Shown: piece after piece, positions 21,999 through 33,716 of the stretch
How the letters are laid out: each line of letters begins with the position of its first letter
Numbering within the stretch: position 1 is the first letter of the stretch
NCBI GenBank assembly: GCA_033239125.1
Contig: BSWB01000002.1
Coordinates: 82,208,560-82,272,559, forward strand
Origin: Fagopyrum homotropicum
Taxonomy: Eukaryota > Streptophyta > Magnoliopsida > Caryophyllales > Polygonaceae
Length of the DNA stretch: 64,000 bases
Reading direction: 5' to 3'
The notes under the pieces: generated by a model
Told to the model about the DNA's origin: nothing
Database searches by the model: none
What the model saw: only the letters and a program-made list of their open reading frames with translations
Made by a program: the position numbers and the translations under genes

Positions 21999-24770
21999 TG
22001 TAATATCCGAGTTTTTTTATTTTATTCAGTTTATTTCCGAATTGACCCGGATTTTTTTTACTAATCAATTAGCAAAAATTTAATCAATTTTCTATTCTAT
22101 TTCTTTTAAACAAAAATAAATAAAAAGATGATATATCATGTGTTATTAAATACACATATATATTCTAACCCTAAACCTAATCTCTCTCTTCCTCATTCTT
22201 GAAATGTGGCTGCCGCCACTCCCAATGGCTTCTTCTCTCTCTTCCCTTACCTGGGATTGTAAACCTACACCACCAGCACGAGATGGGAACCGCCGGCTGC
22301 CACCATCACCCTCCTTCTTCCCCTCGCAGCCCTTCCTTATTCCTCCACTCTTCTCAGGCCGCCGACCCTTCCATCTCCTTCTCTCAAAACTCTTCTTGTT
22401 CTCGCCCCGAGCTGCTGCCAAAATCCAGCCTTAATCTTCCGGCGGAACACGGCCCTAGTCTTCCGGCGAAACGCAGTCCCAACCGTCGTAAAGAAGTCAT
22501 GCTAGGGGATGACCGCCTCCAGTTCCGACACCGAGAGACTGCGATAGGGCTCAGGCCCTTCTGTCCCCAAAGATCGTCGCAATAGGCGTCCGACCGTCGT
22601 CCTCCGTCGACTACAGTGCATATCCAAGCCCGCCTGTTGCTGCCGTCGCCGCCTGTTGCTGCCATCGCCACCGAGACTGCCTTTTTCTGTTTTTGCTTCC
22701 GACCACCACCTAGGAGGCCATCGACCGTCGCGCCGGACCCTCTTGTACCCTAACCTCGCGCCAATTGGACCGTTGAATGTTGAATCGTGTTTCTTTACCA
22801 TATCAAGCCCTAGCAACAAGTACAGATCCGACTGTAAATCGAGCCACAAGACACCATTCGAGTCTGGAGGAGCCGCCAATTCTGCCTCCGATCCAGTCCG
22901 CCGCCACCTTCTTCTTCACCAAGGTTGCCGTTGTTGCAGTCGGCGAAGCAGACCTGCTCGGGTTGCTCGCCTCCAACCTCGCCCAAAACCACAGTGGGCT
23001 CGATCCGGCGCCGTCCTAGATGATGGAGACATAGTCGGGTTGGCACTTCGCCGGGGATTTCAGATCTGTTGCCGCAGTCGACAGCCGTGTACCAGGCCGC
23101 CGGTAGTTTCGCTGCACAGTGCTGCCGCCCATGGAGATGAATCCCTAGATCTTGTCAAACTTGTTGACCAACTTTGGGTAATTACAAAGCTTGCCCCATA
23201 TTTCTGATTTGTGTTTAAGGACCCATATTTCTGGAATTTGCAAGTATGCCTTTGATTAGATTATTTTTAGAGGATAACTCTTTTCCTTTAACATTGTGAT
23301 TTATACCTTTAGTTAGCAAATGGAAGTTAATTTGTGTAGTGAGATTATTAAAGTTTTGGAGAACTACAATATTTGACCCATTATGATATATATACTTGGA
23401 TATTGCGGAAATGTTAAGTTGTTTATGGACTTAGTCGTTATGTATTAGTATGCTAAGAAATGTTTATGCTAAGAAATGTTAAGTTGTTTATGGACTTAGT
23501 CGTTATGTATTAGTATACCAAGAATTGTTGATGAATATGATGAGCTTGTTTAACTTATATATATTAGGTAAGGATGACGTGTATCATAAAGGTAAAGGCT
23601 TGTAGGTTGTGTCACCTTGGGGAATGGAACTTTGATCGGTTAGTTGACCTTGTGATGCTCTAGGGAGGAATTCAAGCTCCGTTGTAGATGAAAGGATTGG
23701 GTTTAGTATGAAAGTATATTCTTGAAGACAATGTTGAGTTCTAGAACGGATTGGCAAGAGTAGTATTCTTCTAGTGTTTGACATCGTATCTTTGGACAAG
23801 GATTAGTTTAATGCATTTACTGAATAATGATGATTAATCTAGAAGTTTAAGACTTCTAGAGATTGGATAAGTATTGATCCAAGTTTTCCTTTTGTAATCA
23901 GGCAGTTAAGATCCTATTCAGATGGGATCAAGGACTATTGTTATTGAGATTTGACTTGGTGCAGGTAAGTCTCCGGACTTACTTAGCTCATATTCCTTGT
24001 ATTAGCATTGATGTGTGTTTGGTGGTGTGTGTTTATTGTTTATTGTTTATTGTTTATTGTTTATAACAACTAAATCGGAATTAGGATTACCGACCTCTAT
24101 ATTATTTTGGCCCAAGTGTATGATAACGGGCGGTGACAACTTGCCTAGCTCCCGCGAGAGCTAGGAGGTTCTCGGCGACTATCCCGTGCTGGTAGACGGT
24201 CAGATGCATCAGTACCATTCCATGCCGGTAAGTAGGGACCGAGGCGAGTTTCGGTGACTCTCGTGTCACAACCTAAGTTGAATTAGAACGGGATATGACT
24301 TAATAATAATAAGATAATAAACCGGACTTGTGTGCTTTGGAGTGTATTGGGTGTTTATGATGATTGACTTGTGTTTGTGCCTTTCACCTTGATTTAATGC
24401 CTTGAATATTAGCTAACGGTTTTATACCGATTGTTGTAGATTGTCTTGCAGGTTAGGAATGCAGTCGAGAGATCCGGAAGAGTGGACAGCCGGGGTTCCG
24501 TACATTTTAGGATTGGGTTTTGGGTTGGAGTCGAATTTAAGTATTCTATATGTTGTATGGCGTTCAGCCTTTGGGGTTGTATTTTCGGCTGAAATCCTTT
24601 GTTGTATTCTTTCGGGTATTCTTTTCATTGCATAAAAATGTATTTCGGTTTTGGCCTTTATTTGTGCCTTGTTGCAAGATCCGGTGAAATTGTTGTCAAG
24701 CTAAGGGTCGGGACCCATTGTGAGGTCCCAACCCATAGCATCCCGAGTCCCGCGGATTTGGGGTGTTACA
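21999..24770 (+). repeat. 5' LTR of element F (2.77 kb)
   Basis: Runs from TGTAATATCCGAG to GGGGTGTTACA. The first part is AT-rich; 22199-23160 is markedly GC-rich with long overlapping open frames (22199-22585, 22656-23207) that recur in the other two copies of this segment. These look like LTR leader sequence rather than a gene: frames overlap in several phases and no domain is recognisable. A tandem repeat of about 62 bp lies at 23405-23530 and TTTATTG repeats at 24028-24062. The last 700 nt resemble the LTR of element B. Confidence 0.9.
23405..23530 (+). repeat. Tandem duplication in the F LTR, unit about 62 bp
   Basis: Two copies of a unit with GTTAAGTTGTTTATGGACTT and AGTCGTTATGTATTAGTAT. 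The same pair is present in the 3' LTR (30432-30545) and inverted arm (30835-30955), so it predates the insertion. Confidence 0.85.
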
Positions 24771-24774
24771 AAAG

Positions 24775-24788
24775 TGGTATCTGAGCCC
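24775..24788 (+). other. Primer-binding site, tRNA-iMet type (element F)
   Basis: TGGTATCTGAGCCC, 4 nt after the LTR end. One base differs from the consensus TGGTATCAGAGCCC at 9298-9311. Confidence 0.85.
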
Positions 24789-24960
24789 TAGGTTGACAAC
24801 AATGGCACTCGCAATCTTCTAAAGGCCGAATAAGGAATAAACAGAACCCCACCGGTTCTGAGTTTTCATTTTCAAAATCACATGCATGAGTCGGGGTAGA
24901 ATGTACGGACCACCACTCCTTCCGCGGATCTCGGTAGCATAGTTTATTGGATTTTTAGTA

Positions 24961-24967
<7 letters not shown>

Positions 24968-25013
<46 letters not shown>
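24968..25013. repeat. (TA)n microsatellite
   Basis: About 23 TA dinucleotides in the leader of element F. Comparable tracts lie at the same place in elements B (short), I (49188-49290) and L (56187-56206), so the tract is a recurrent feature of Tekay leaders in this genome. Confidence 0.95.
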
Positions 25014-25015
<2 letters not shown>

Positions 25016-28000
25016 ATGTAGATATGTATCGTGGACTTAGGATGTTTTTAGGATATTATTGTATGTGGATTGAAGTTGCATGATGAACTGAATATATGTG
25101 TATAGTTATGTATGTGGATGGTTATATGTTATAGGACCTTATATTGTGGAGGAAATGTTGGATGTGTTATATTAGTAGTGATATGTACATATGACCTAAA
25201 TAGTCGTTTATGTTGATTCTTATTAGAGATAGTATGAGACATAATAGAAAAGATGATAGTATGATATCATCACCTTTAAGACGACGTAGTTTGCTTGGGA
25301 TAGCGTGCATACGAGGATTGATATCCTCAAGTTTCGAGTTGAGTAGTTAATGTTGACGAACACCATGACGTTTCTCAGATTCCTTTAAAAGGATGTCGAA
25401 GTGAAGGATTAGAGATGACACAAACAAAGCACGAACAAGGTGAAAGAAAACTCGAGACAACTTAAGATAAATCGAGATGGAAACCATACAAGAAACATGA
25501 GTAACATTAAGGTGTGGAAGTGTTTACAAGGAAGTCACCATTGGAAAGACAACAAGACCAATAGAGATAACGAACTTAAGTTCTTCAAGAAGACGCGTGG
25601 AAAACTAATGATGCGAATCGAGGTGGAAATGGGTGCATTCTAACAAGGTTAAAGGCGGTGTTCGATTACTAGAAGTGAAGTTTTCCTTAGGCGTTGCTAA
25701 GTTGTGGAGTCAAGATGAGAAATGTGATCGAACCAGGTGTGAAAGATGAAAGATACCGTACGTTAAGCTTAAGAGGTACCATTAAGTGAAGAGCCAATAT
25801 TACGAGAATTATGAGAAGAATGGCATGTTGGGGATTCACGTGGAGTTGACCGATTTCCGTTATGACGATAAGACTAAGAAACGCCAAAAAGGAGGAAATG
25901 TGTATAAAAGATGATCCCAAGAAGATGAAAGACGAAACGAAGAGCTTTGATTGAGAGACTAAGATACCAACCAAGAGGAACGAGAGTGGATGCTAGCTAG
26001 GGTTATAATATTTGGGAAGGTGCTCTTGAAAGACATCAAGGAAGAATGATTAATTCTATGAAAGTGAGTTATATGAAACAACAAGGCAAAGATGATATAA
26101 ACACCTTATAAAGAAGAGGAAGCATGGAATGAAGAAAGAACTAATGAAGTTTATGGCAGAGTACCCTGAGAGGGTAGCCTTTAGGAGTATGGTAACATGT
26201 AGGGTAAGAAGAATGGTAAGTCATTGACATCGGAGAAGGTCAGTTATAAGCTAATTGGTGACAACCAAGAACGCACGTGTGCGGTTTGTCTATTGGTGAG
26301 TGTAGAGGGGATGAATAAACAAGATTATGGGCATAAGAGGGATTTATATGACCTTATGCGTCCTTTGTAGGTCATGAAATTAGCATATGGGAGAACGACA
26401 CGAATTAGAGGTTTTAAAGTTAGACCACGGTAAAGGGGAAGTAGCGAATCAAGAAGGTAAGGTGTCATGGAGGTGGTATGTAAACGGGAGTATATAGAGG
26501 ATGCAGGGTATAAAATGGATGATATGTTACCGCTGGCAAGAGATGAGTCAAGTTTTTAGACTCACACGAAAGAGACATGGTGGCTATGGCGTGAAAGAGA
26601 GGACCTAGATTAGGGCAACGCTCCAAGCTTAGAGTTATGATGTTAGTACTTGGAGATGTAATGAATTTGATATTTTAGTGGTTTTGGATGGGAAGTTTCT
26701 TCTAGCATTTTCCACATGGCATACCGGTATAGTCGTGAAGTTTTTCCTGGAGTACCGAGAGATGCATAAGGTGACCAACAAGAGTAAGAGAACATCGAAG
26801 TTTTGAAGTTTGATGTCGACAAGAGATGTACAAAAAGTATATGGAAGATTGAGGTTAGAACCTCTACCCTCGGGTTGACTTTACAAAAGGAAAGTGAAGT
26901 ATAATTTCTACTTGAAGAAAGGATGTCTATGGTGAAAGCATATGTAGAATACGAAGAGCTCCTCCCACATGTTGGGATGTCGCGAAAAGTGAAGAAGATA
27001 AGGTCAATTGTCTTGAAACACGATTAAGTCCTACCGATTGGACCCTTATGGTTGCACATAAGTGAGAAATCTTAGAAGATACAATCATGCCATTTAAGAC
27101 GAAAATGGGATTAACTTAAAAGAATACTTATATAAGATCACAAGAGTCAGAAGACGCAAGTAAATCTTTCCAATTCAAGAAAAGACAAATATTTGAAAGA
27201 GCACGTTCAACATTGTAGCTAAAGATGGAGCAATACACGTGTTTGAAAGACGTCACCCCAACAGATTGGGGGAACTCATTAATACCATGAATACTTGTCA
27301 GGTGTTAAGACAAGGTTGTGTCGGTCTTATTTTATGTGGCGGGAGAAGAAAAGATGGAACCGAGATACCACGGATTCCAATACGTCAGAATGTGGATTTT
27401 TCCACTAAGGTCAAGCTGGACTCGATTCTGATATCTAAGGCGCCGTATGGAATGACACTTGTGCAGAGACATGAGTTGTGGAAGCAAGTGAATGAGCAAT
27501 TGCAAGAACTTATTGAGAAGAGGTCATTGGAATTAGTGAAATGTTGTGGAGAACTCCGAAGGTTATCTTAAAATATTGATTTGAAGTTGTTAAGGAGAAC
27601 AGCAGCTTGTGAAAAGAGGGACGGTTATCTCCGTTCGTACATCGATTACAGTGATTGAACAAGATTACAATGAAGAACAAGTACCCCTTACCGAGTATAG
27701 ATGATCTACTCGATCAGATGCAAGGGTCGGTAGTCTCTTTTAAAATTGATCTAAGGTCTGATTGTCACCAATTGAGAGTTTGAGACTGGGATATTGCAAA
27801 TAAGGCATACCGGACAAACCATGGTCACTACAAGTTGTAGTGATTCAACATAGGCTTACTAATACACCGTATAAGATATTTGGTCTACTCTCTAAGTAGA
27901 GAGCAGTTGTATGACAAGTTGTCTTAGGGTGAAAACCACCGAAGGATGTAAAAGAAGTTACAAGTTTTCTTGGTCATGCCGGTCATTACCGAATTTGGGG

Positions 28001-28240
28001 AGAGATTCTCCAAAGTAAACACCGTCTTGGACTAACCTACTTCGGACGACAAGAAATTTTGAGCGATAAAAGTATCATAAGAATTGTTAAGAGTTAAGAG
28101 AAGAGTCATTAGGCAACTATTTTGACATTGCCTCGAGGTATGATGGTTAATCAGTGACAATAGATTTATCAGAGTAGCGCAGTGGAAGCATGGTGGGCCT
28201 ATAAACCACGGAACAAGAAGCTCAATATTTAACAGACCAT

Positions 28241-28320
28241 GATCCCAAGTTAAGAAATTAGCGATCTATATGAAAACCTTGATCCCAAGTTAAGAAATTA
28301 GCGATCTATATGAAAACCTT
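28241..28320. repeat. Perfect 40-bp tandem duplication
   Basis: Two identical 40-bp units (GATCCCAAGTT to GAAAACCTT) in the decayed pol of F. Their identity in otherwise heavily mutated sequence suggests a recent replication slippage event. Confidence 0.95.
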
Positions 28321-29010
28321 CACTGGGGAGTTGATATTTGGGCTTTTTAAATTTGAAAGCTTGACCAGAAGTAGGTGTAAACTAATTAATTAAAGGACGA
28401 TCCGACTCGGTCACAGTAAGGAAACCGGATCAAGTGAGTTGTATGATAAAGAGTTGTAGGTAATTAGTAAATTGTCGGGATATGTTTAAGATCATTGTTT
28501 CCGAATTGATAGTCGGGACCTTCTAAAAGGTCAGTAGCCCGTGGACTCAACGAAAGAAATAAAGTTTTACAGTTATTTTTAGTTCAGTCACCAAAAGAGT
28601 TGGGAAATGAATTTAAAAGGCACTATTGATATCTTAAAGCGAATCGATAAGTTATTTATCGAATAACACTACTATCCATACTAGAGGGTGTAGCCCAGTG
28701 GTCTAGACGAGGAGCCGATGAAGCTACCCGAGAGACGAAGGGTAACTTTAGGAGTAGGAGTCAACCGCAACCCCTGTACCGACGAGTTAGTATTCGGAGA
28801 TTGATATGTATGACCTATCTGACTATTTGATTACCTTCGTGTTTGAGTATTTAATCCTTGGTGTTTCAGCTCTATGATAATTAAGTGATACTTTTGTTTT
28901 AGAAAGATAGAATGAAGATTCTGTAAGATAAGAGTAGATACTCCGTTTCTGTATATAGAAAGTTATCTGAGTGATGTTTCTTATTCTAAGTTTCGGGACA
29001 AAACTTATTT

Positions 29011-29024
29011 TAAGGGGGTACTAA
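29011..29024 (+). other. Polypurine tract of element F
   Basis: TAAGGGGGTACTAA directly precedes the 3' LTR start at 29025, after CGGGACAAAACTTATTT. Usual place and composition of the plus-strand primer of chromoviruses. Confidence 0.8.
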
Positions 29025-30735
29025 TGTAATATCCGAGTTTTTTTATTTTATTTTATTCAGTTTATTTCCGAGTTGACCCGGATTTTTTTTACTAATCAAT
29101 TAGCAAAAATTTAATCAATTTTCTATTCTATTTCTTTTAAACAAAAATAAATAAAAAGATGATATATCATGTGTTATTAAATACACATATATATTCTAAC
29201 CCTAAACCTAATCTCTCTCTTCCTCATTCTTTAAATGTGGCTGCCGCCACTCCCTATGGCTTCTTCTCTCTTTTCCCTTACCTGGGATTGTAAACCGACA
29301 CCACCAGCACGAGATGGGAACCGCCGGCAGCCACCATCACCCTCCTTCTTCCCCTCGCAGCCCTTCCTTATTCCTCCACTCTTCTCAGGCCGCCGACCCT
29401 TCCATCTCCTTCTCTCAAAACTCTTCTTGTTCTCGCCCCGAGTTGCTGCCAAAATCCAGCCCTAATCTTCCGGCGGAACACGGCCCTAGTCTTCCGGCGA
29501 AACGCAGCCCCAACCGTCGCAGAGAAGTCGCGCTAGGGGATGACCGCCTCCAGTTCCGACACCGAGAGACTGCGATAGGGCTCACGCCCTTCCGTCCCCA
29601 GAGATTGTCCAAATAGGCATCCGACCGTCGTCCTCCGTCAACTACAGTGCAGATCAAAGCCCGCCTGTTGCTGCCGTCGCTGCCAGTTGCTTCCGTCGCC
29701 GCCTGTTGCTGCCATCGCTACCGAGACTACCTTCTTCTGTTTTTGCTTCCGACCACCACCTAGGAGGCCATCGACCGTCGCGCCGGACCCTCCTGTACCC
29801 TAACCTCGCGCCAATTGGACCGTTGAGTGTTGAATCGTGTTTCTTTACCATATCGAGCCCTAGCAGCAAGTACATATCCGACTGTAAATCGAGCAACAAG
29901 ACACCGTTCGAGTCTGGAGGAGCCGCCAATTCTGCCTCCGATCCAGTCCGCCGCCACCTTCTTCTTCACCAAGGTTGCCGTTGTTGTAGTCGGCGGAGCA
30001 AACCTGCTCGGGTTGCTAGCCTCCAACCTCGCCCAAAACCACAGTGGGCTCAATCCGGCGCCGTCCTAGAAGATGGAGACATAGTCGGGTTCGCACTTCG
30101 CCGGGGATTTCAGATCTGTTGCCGCAGTCGACAGTCGTGTACCAGGCCGCCGGTAATTTCGCTGCACAGTGCTGCCGCCCATGGAGATGAATCCCTAGAT
30201 CTTGTCAAACTTGTTGACCAACTTTGGGTAATTACAAAGCTGGCCCCATATTTCTGGAATTTGCAAGTATGCCCTTGATTAGATTATTTTTAGGGGATAA
30301 CTCTTTTCCTTTAAGATTGTGACTTATACCTTTAGTTAGCAAATGCAAGTTAATTTGTGTAGTGAGATTATTTAAGTGTTGGAGAACTACAATATTTGAC
30401 CCATTATGATATATATACTTGGATATTGCGGAAACGTTAAGTTGTTTATGGACTTAGTCGTTATGTATTAGTATGCTAAGAAATGTTTATGCTAAGAAAT
30501 GTTAAGTTGTTTATGGACTTAGTCGTTATGTATTAGTATGCCAAGAATTGTTGATGAATATGATGAGCTTGTTTAACTTATATATATTAGGTAAGGATGA
30601 ATATGATGAGCTTATATAGATAAGGATGACGTGAATGATAAAGGTAAAGGCTTGTAGGATGACGTGTATGATCAAGGTAAAGGCTTGTATTAGTATGCCA
30701 AGAATTGTTGATGAGCTTGTTTAACTTACATATAT
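29025..30735 (+). repeat. Left arm of long palindrome
   Basis: Near-identical, in inverse orientation, to 30764-32383. It shares with that arm an extra 5-bp unit in the TTTTATTTTATTTTATTCAG tract and other substitutions not present in the 5' LTR. It lacks a 28-bp segment between two CATATTTCTG copies (near 30248) that the inverted arm and the 5' LTR keep. Confidence 0.9.
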
Positions 30736-30763
30736 AAGAGGTACCATTAGTATGCCAAGCCTT

Positions 30764-32383
30764 TACCTTTATCATACAGGTCATCCTTACCTAATATATA
30801 TAAGTTAAACAAGCTCATCATATTCATCAACAATTCTTGGCATACTAATACATAACGACTAAGTCCATAAACAACTTAACATTTCTTAGCATAAACATTT
30901 CTTAGCATACTAATACATAACGACTAAGTCCATAAACAACTTAACATTTCCGCAATATCCAAGTATATATATCATAATGGGTCAAATATTGTAGTTCTCC
31001 AACACTTTAATAATCTCACTACACAAATTAACTTCCATTTGCTAACTAAAGGTATACGTCACAATCTTAAAGGAAAAGAGTTATCCTCTAAAAATAATCT
31101 AATCAAGGGCATACTTGCAAATTCCAGAAATATGGGTCCTTAAACGCAAATCAGAAATATGGGGCCAGCTTTGTAATTACCCAAAGTTGGTCAACAAGTT
31201 TGACAATATCTAGGGATTCAACTCCATGGGCGGCAGCACTGTGCAGCGAAATTACCGGCGGCCTGGTACACGGCTGTCGACTGCGGCAACAAATCTGAAA
31301 TCCCCGGCGAAGTGCGAACCCGACTATGTCTCCATCTTCTAGGACGGCGCTGGATCGAGCCCACTGTGGTTTTGGGCGAGGTTGGAGGCGAGCAACCCGA
31401 GCAGGTTTGCTCTGCCGATTGCAACAACGGCAACCTTGGTGAAGAAGAAGGTGGCGGCGGACTGGATCGGAGGCAGAATTGGCGGCTCCTCCAGACTCGA
31501 ATGGTGTCTTGTAGCTCGATTTACAGTCGGATCTGTACTTGCTGCTAGGGCTCGATATGGTAAAGAAACACGATTCAACACTCAACGGTCCAATTGGCGC
31601 GAGGTTAGGGTACAGGAGGGTCCGGCGTGACGGTCGATGGCCTCCTAGGTGGTGGTCGGAAGCAAAAACAGAAGAAGGCAGTCTCAATGGCGATGGCAGC
31701 AACAGGCGGCGACGGCAGCAACTGGCGGCGACGGCAGCAACAGGCGGGCTTGGATCTGCACTATAGTCGATGGAGGACGACGGTCGGATGCCTATTGCGA
31801 TGATCTTTGGGGACGGAAGTGCATGAGCCCTATCGCAGTCTCTCGGTGTCGGAACTGGAGGCGGTCATCCCCTAGCGCGACTTCTTTGCGACGGTTGGGG
31901 ATGCGTTTCGCCGGAAGACTAGGGCCGTGTTCCGCCGGAAGATTAGGGCTGGATTTTTGCAGCAGCTTGGGACGAGAACAAGAAGAGTTTTGAGAGAAGG
32001 AGACGGAAGGGTCGGCGGCCTGAGAAGAGTGGAGGAATAAGGAAGGGTTGCGAGGGGAAGAAGGAGGGTGATGGTGGCCGCCGGCGGTTCCCATCTCGTG
32101 CTGGTGGTGTCGGTTTACAATCCCAGGTAAGGGAAAAGAGAGAAGAAGCCATAGGGAGTGGCGGCAGCCACATTTCAAGAATGAGGAAGAGAGAGATTAG
32201 GTTTAGGGTTAGAATATATATGTGTATTTAATAACACATGATATATCATCTTTTTATTTATTTTTGTTTAAAAGAAATAGAATAGAAAATTGATTAAATT
32301 TTTGCTAATTTATTAGTAAAAAAAATCCGGGTCAACTCGGAAATAAACTGAATAAAATAAAATAAAAAAACTCGGATATTACA
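30764..32383 (-). repeat. Right (inverted) arm of long palindrome
   Basis: Reverse complement of the first 1.62 kb of the F LTR, including its GC-rich region; the minus strand begins TGTAATATCCGAG at 32383. Transcription through both arms would give a hairpin RNA with about 1.6 kb of stem. Confidence 0.9.
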
Positions 32384-33711
32384 TTCTATGAAATGTTTAT
32401 GCTAAGAAATGTTAAGTTGTTTATGGACTTAGTCGTTATGTATTAGTATGCCAAGAATTGTTGATGAATATGATGAGCTTGTTTAACTTATATATATTAG
32501 GTAAGGATGACGTGTATGATAAAGGTAAAGGCTTGTAGGTTGTGTCACCTTGGGGGATAGAACTTTGATCGGTTAGTTGACCTTGTGATGCTCTAGGGAG
32601 GAATTCAAGCTCCGTTGTAGATGAAAGGATTGGGTTTAGTATGAAAGTATATTCTTGAAGACAATGTTGAGTTCTAGAACGGATTTGCAAGAGTAGTATT
32701 CTTCTAATGTTTGACATCGTATCTTTGGACAAGGATTAGTTTAATGCGTTTACTGATTAATGATGATTAATCTAGAAGTTTAAGACTTCAAGAGATTGGA
32801 TAAGTTTTGATCCAAGTTTTCCTTTTGTAACCAGGTAGTTAAGATCCTATTCAGATGGGATCAAGGACTATTGTTATTGAGATTTGACTTGGTGCAGGTA
32901 AGTCTCCGGACTTACTTAGCTCATATTCCTTCTATTAGCATTGATGTGTGTTTGGTGGTGTGTGTTTATTGTTTATTGTTTATTGTTTATTGTTTATAAC
33001 AACTAAATCGGAATTAGGATTACCGACCTCTATATTATTTTGGCCCAAGTGTATGATAACGGGCGGTGACAACTTGCCTAGCTCCCGCGAGAGCTAGGAG
33101 GTTCTCGGCGACTATCCCGTGCTGGTAGACGGTCAGATGCATCAGTACCATTCCATGCCGGTAAGTAGGGACCGAGGCGAGTTTCGGTGACTCTCGTGTC
33201 ACAACCTAAGTTGAATTAGAACGGGATATGACTTAATAATAATAAGATAATAAACCGGACTTGTGTGCTTTGGAGTGTATTGGGAGTTTATGATGATTGA
33301 CTTGTGTTTGTGCCTTTCACCTTGATTCTAATGCCTCGAATATTAGCTAACGGTTTTATACCGATTGTTGTAGATTGTCTTGCAGGTTAGGAATGCAGTC
33401 GAGAGATCCGGAAGAGTGGACAACCGGGGTTCCGTACATTTTAGGATTGGGTTTTGGGTTGGAGTCGAATTTAAGTATTGTATTTATTGTATGTTGTATG
33501 GCGTTTAGCCTTTGGGGTTGTATTTTTGGCTGAAGTCCTTTGTTGTATTCTTTCGGGTTTTCTTTTCATTGAATAAAAATGTATTTCGGTTTTGGCCTTT
33601 ATTTGTGCCTTGTTGCAAGATCCGGTGAAATTGTTTTCAAGCTAAGGGTTGGGACCCATTGTGAGGTCCCAACCCCTAGCATCCCGAGTCCCGCGGATTT
33701 GGGGTGTTACA

Positions 33712-33716
33712 GATGA
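33712..33716. repeat. Target-site duplication of element F, right copy
   Basis: GATGA, matching 21994-21998, directly after the LTR end. Confidence 0.93.

Larger units (their letters stand above)
24789..29024 (+). pseudogene. Degenerate gag-pol interior of element F
   Basis: The leader (24815-24950) matches element B. A relic of the RT entry reads DSILISKAPYGMTLV at 27419-27468 and continues WKQVNEQLQELIEK, equivalent to the LEPGRRPISKAPYRM stretch of element L. At 27665-27800 translation gives KNKYPLPSIDDLLDQM and KIDLRSDCHQLRV before stops, the RT fingers region. VTSFLGHAGHYR at about 27957-27992 is the end of RT. RRGADEAT at about 28711-28734 is a chromodomain relic. Protease and integrase cores are not recognisable. 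Nonsense codons and frameshifts occur throughout, so no product is expected. Confidence 0.8.
21999..33711 (+). mobile_element. Tekay/Del-like chromovirus F with rearranged 3' LTR
   Basis: 5' LTR 21999-24770, tRNA-iMet primer site, 4.25-kb decayed interior, polypurine tract at 29011-29017, and a 3' LTR from 29025 to 33711 that is 1.9 kb longer than the 5' LTR because it contains an inverted duplication. The 5-bp duplication GATGA flanks the whole, so the rearrangement lies inside the element. It split the gag of element E. The interior is frame-broken throughout while the two LTRs remain very similar. Confidence 0.93.
29025..33711 (+). repeat. 3' LTR of element F with internal inverted duplication
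   Basis: Three blocks: 29025 to about 30735 is the first part of the LTR in normal orientation; 30764-32383 is the same first part inverted, ending exactly at the LTR terminal base; 32388-33711 is the second part in normal orientation, matching 23457-24770. The block ends GGGGTGTTACA followed by the target duplication at 33712. Confidence 0.9.

Noticed and set aside
22384..23046. Several overlapping frames on both strands in the GC-rich LTR region
   Set aside because: GC-rich DNA has few stops in any phase; there is no domain, no preferred phase and no sign of codon-level conservation beyond the near-identity of the copies.
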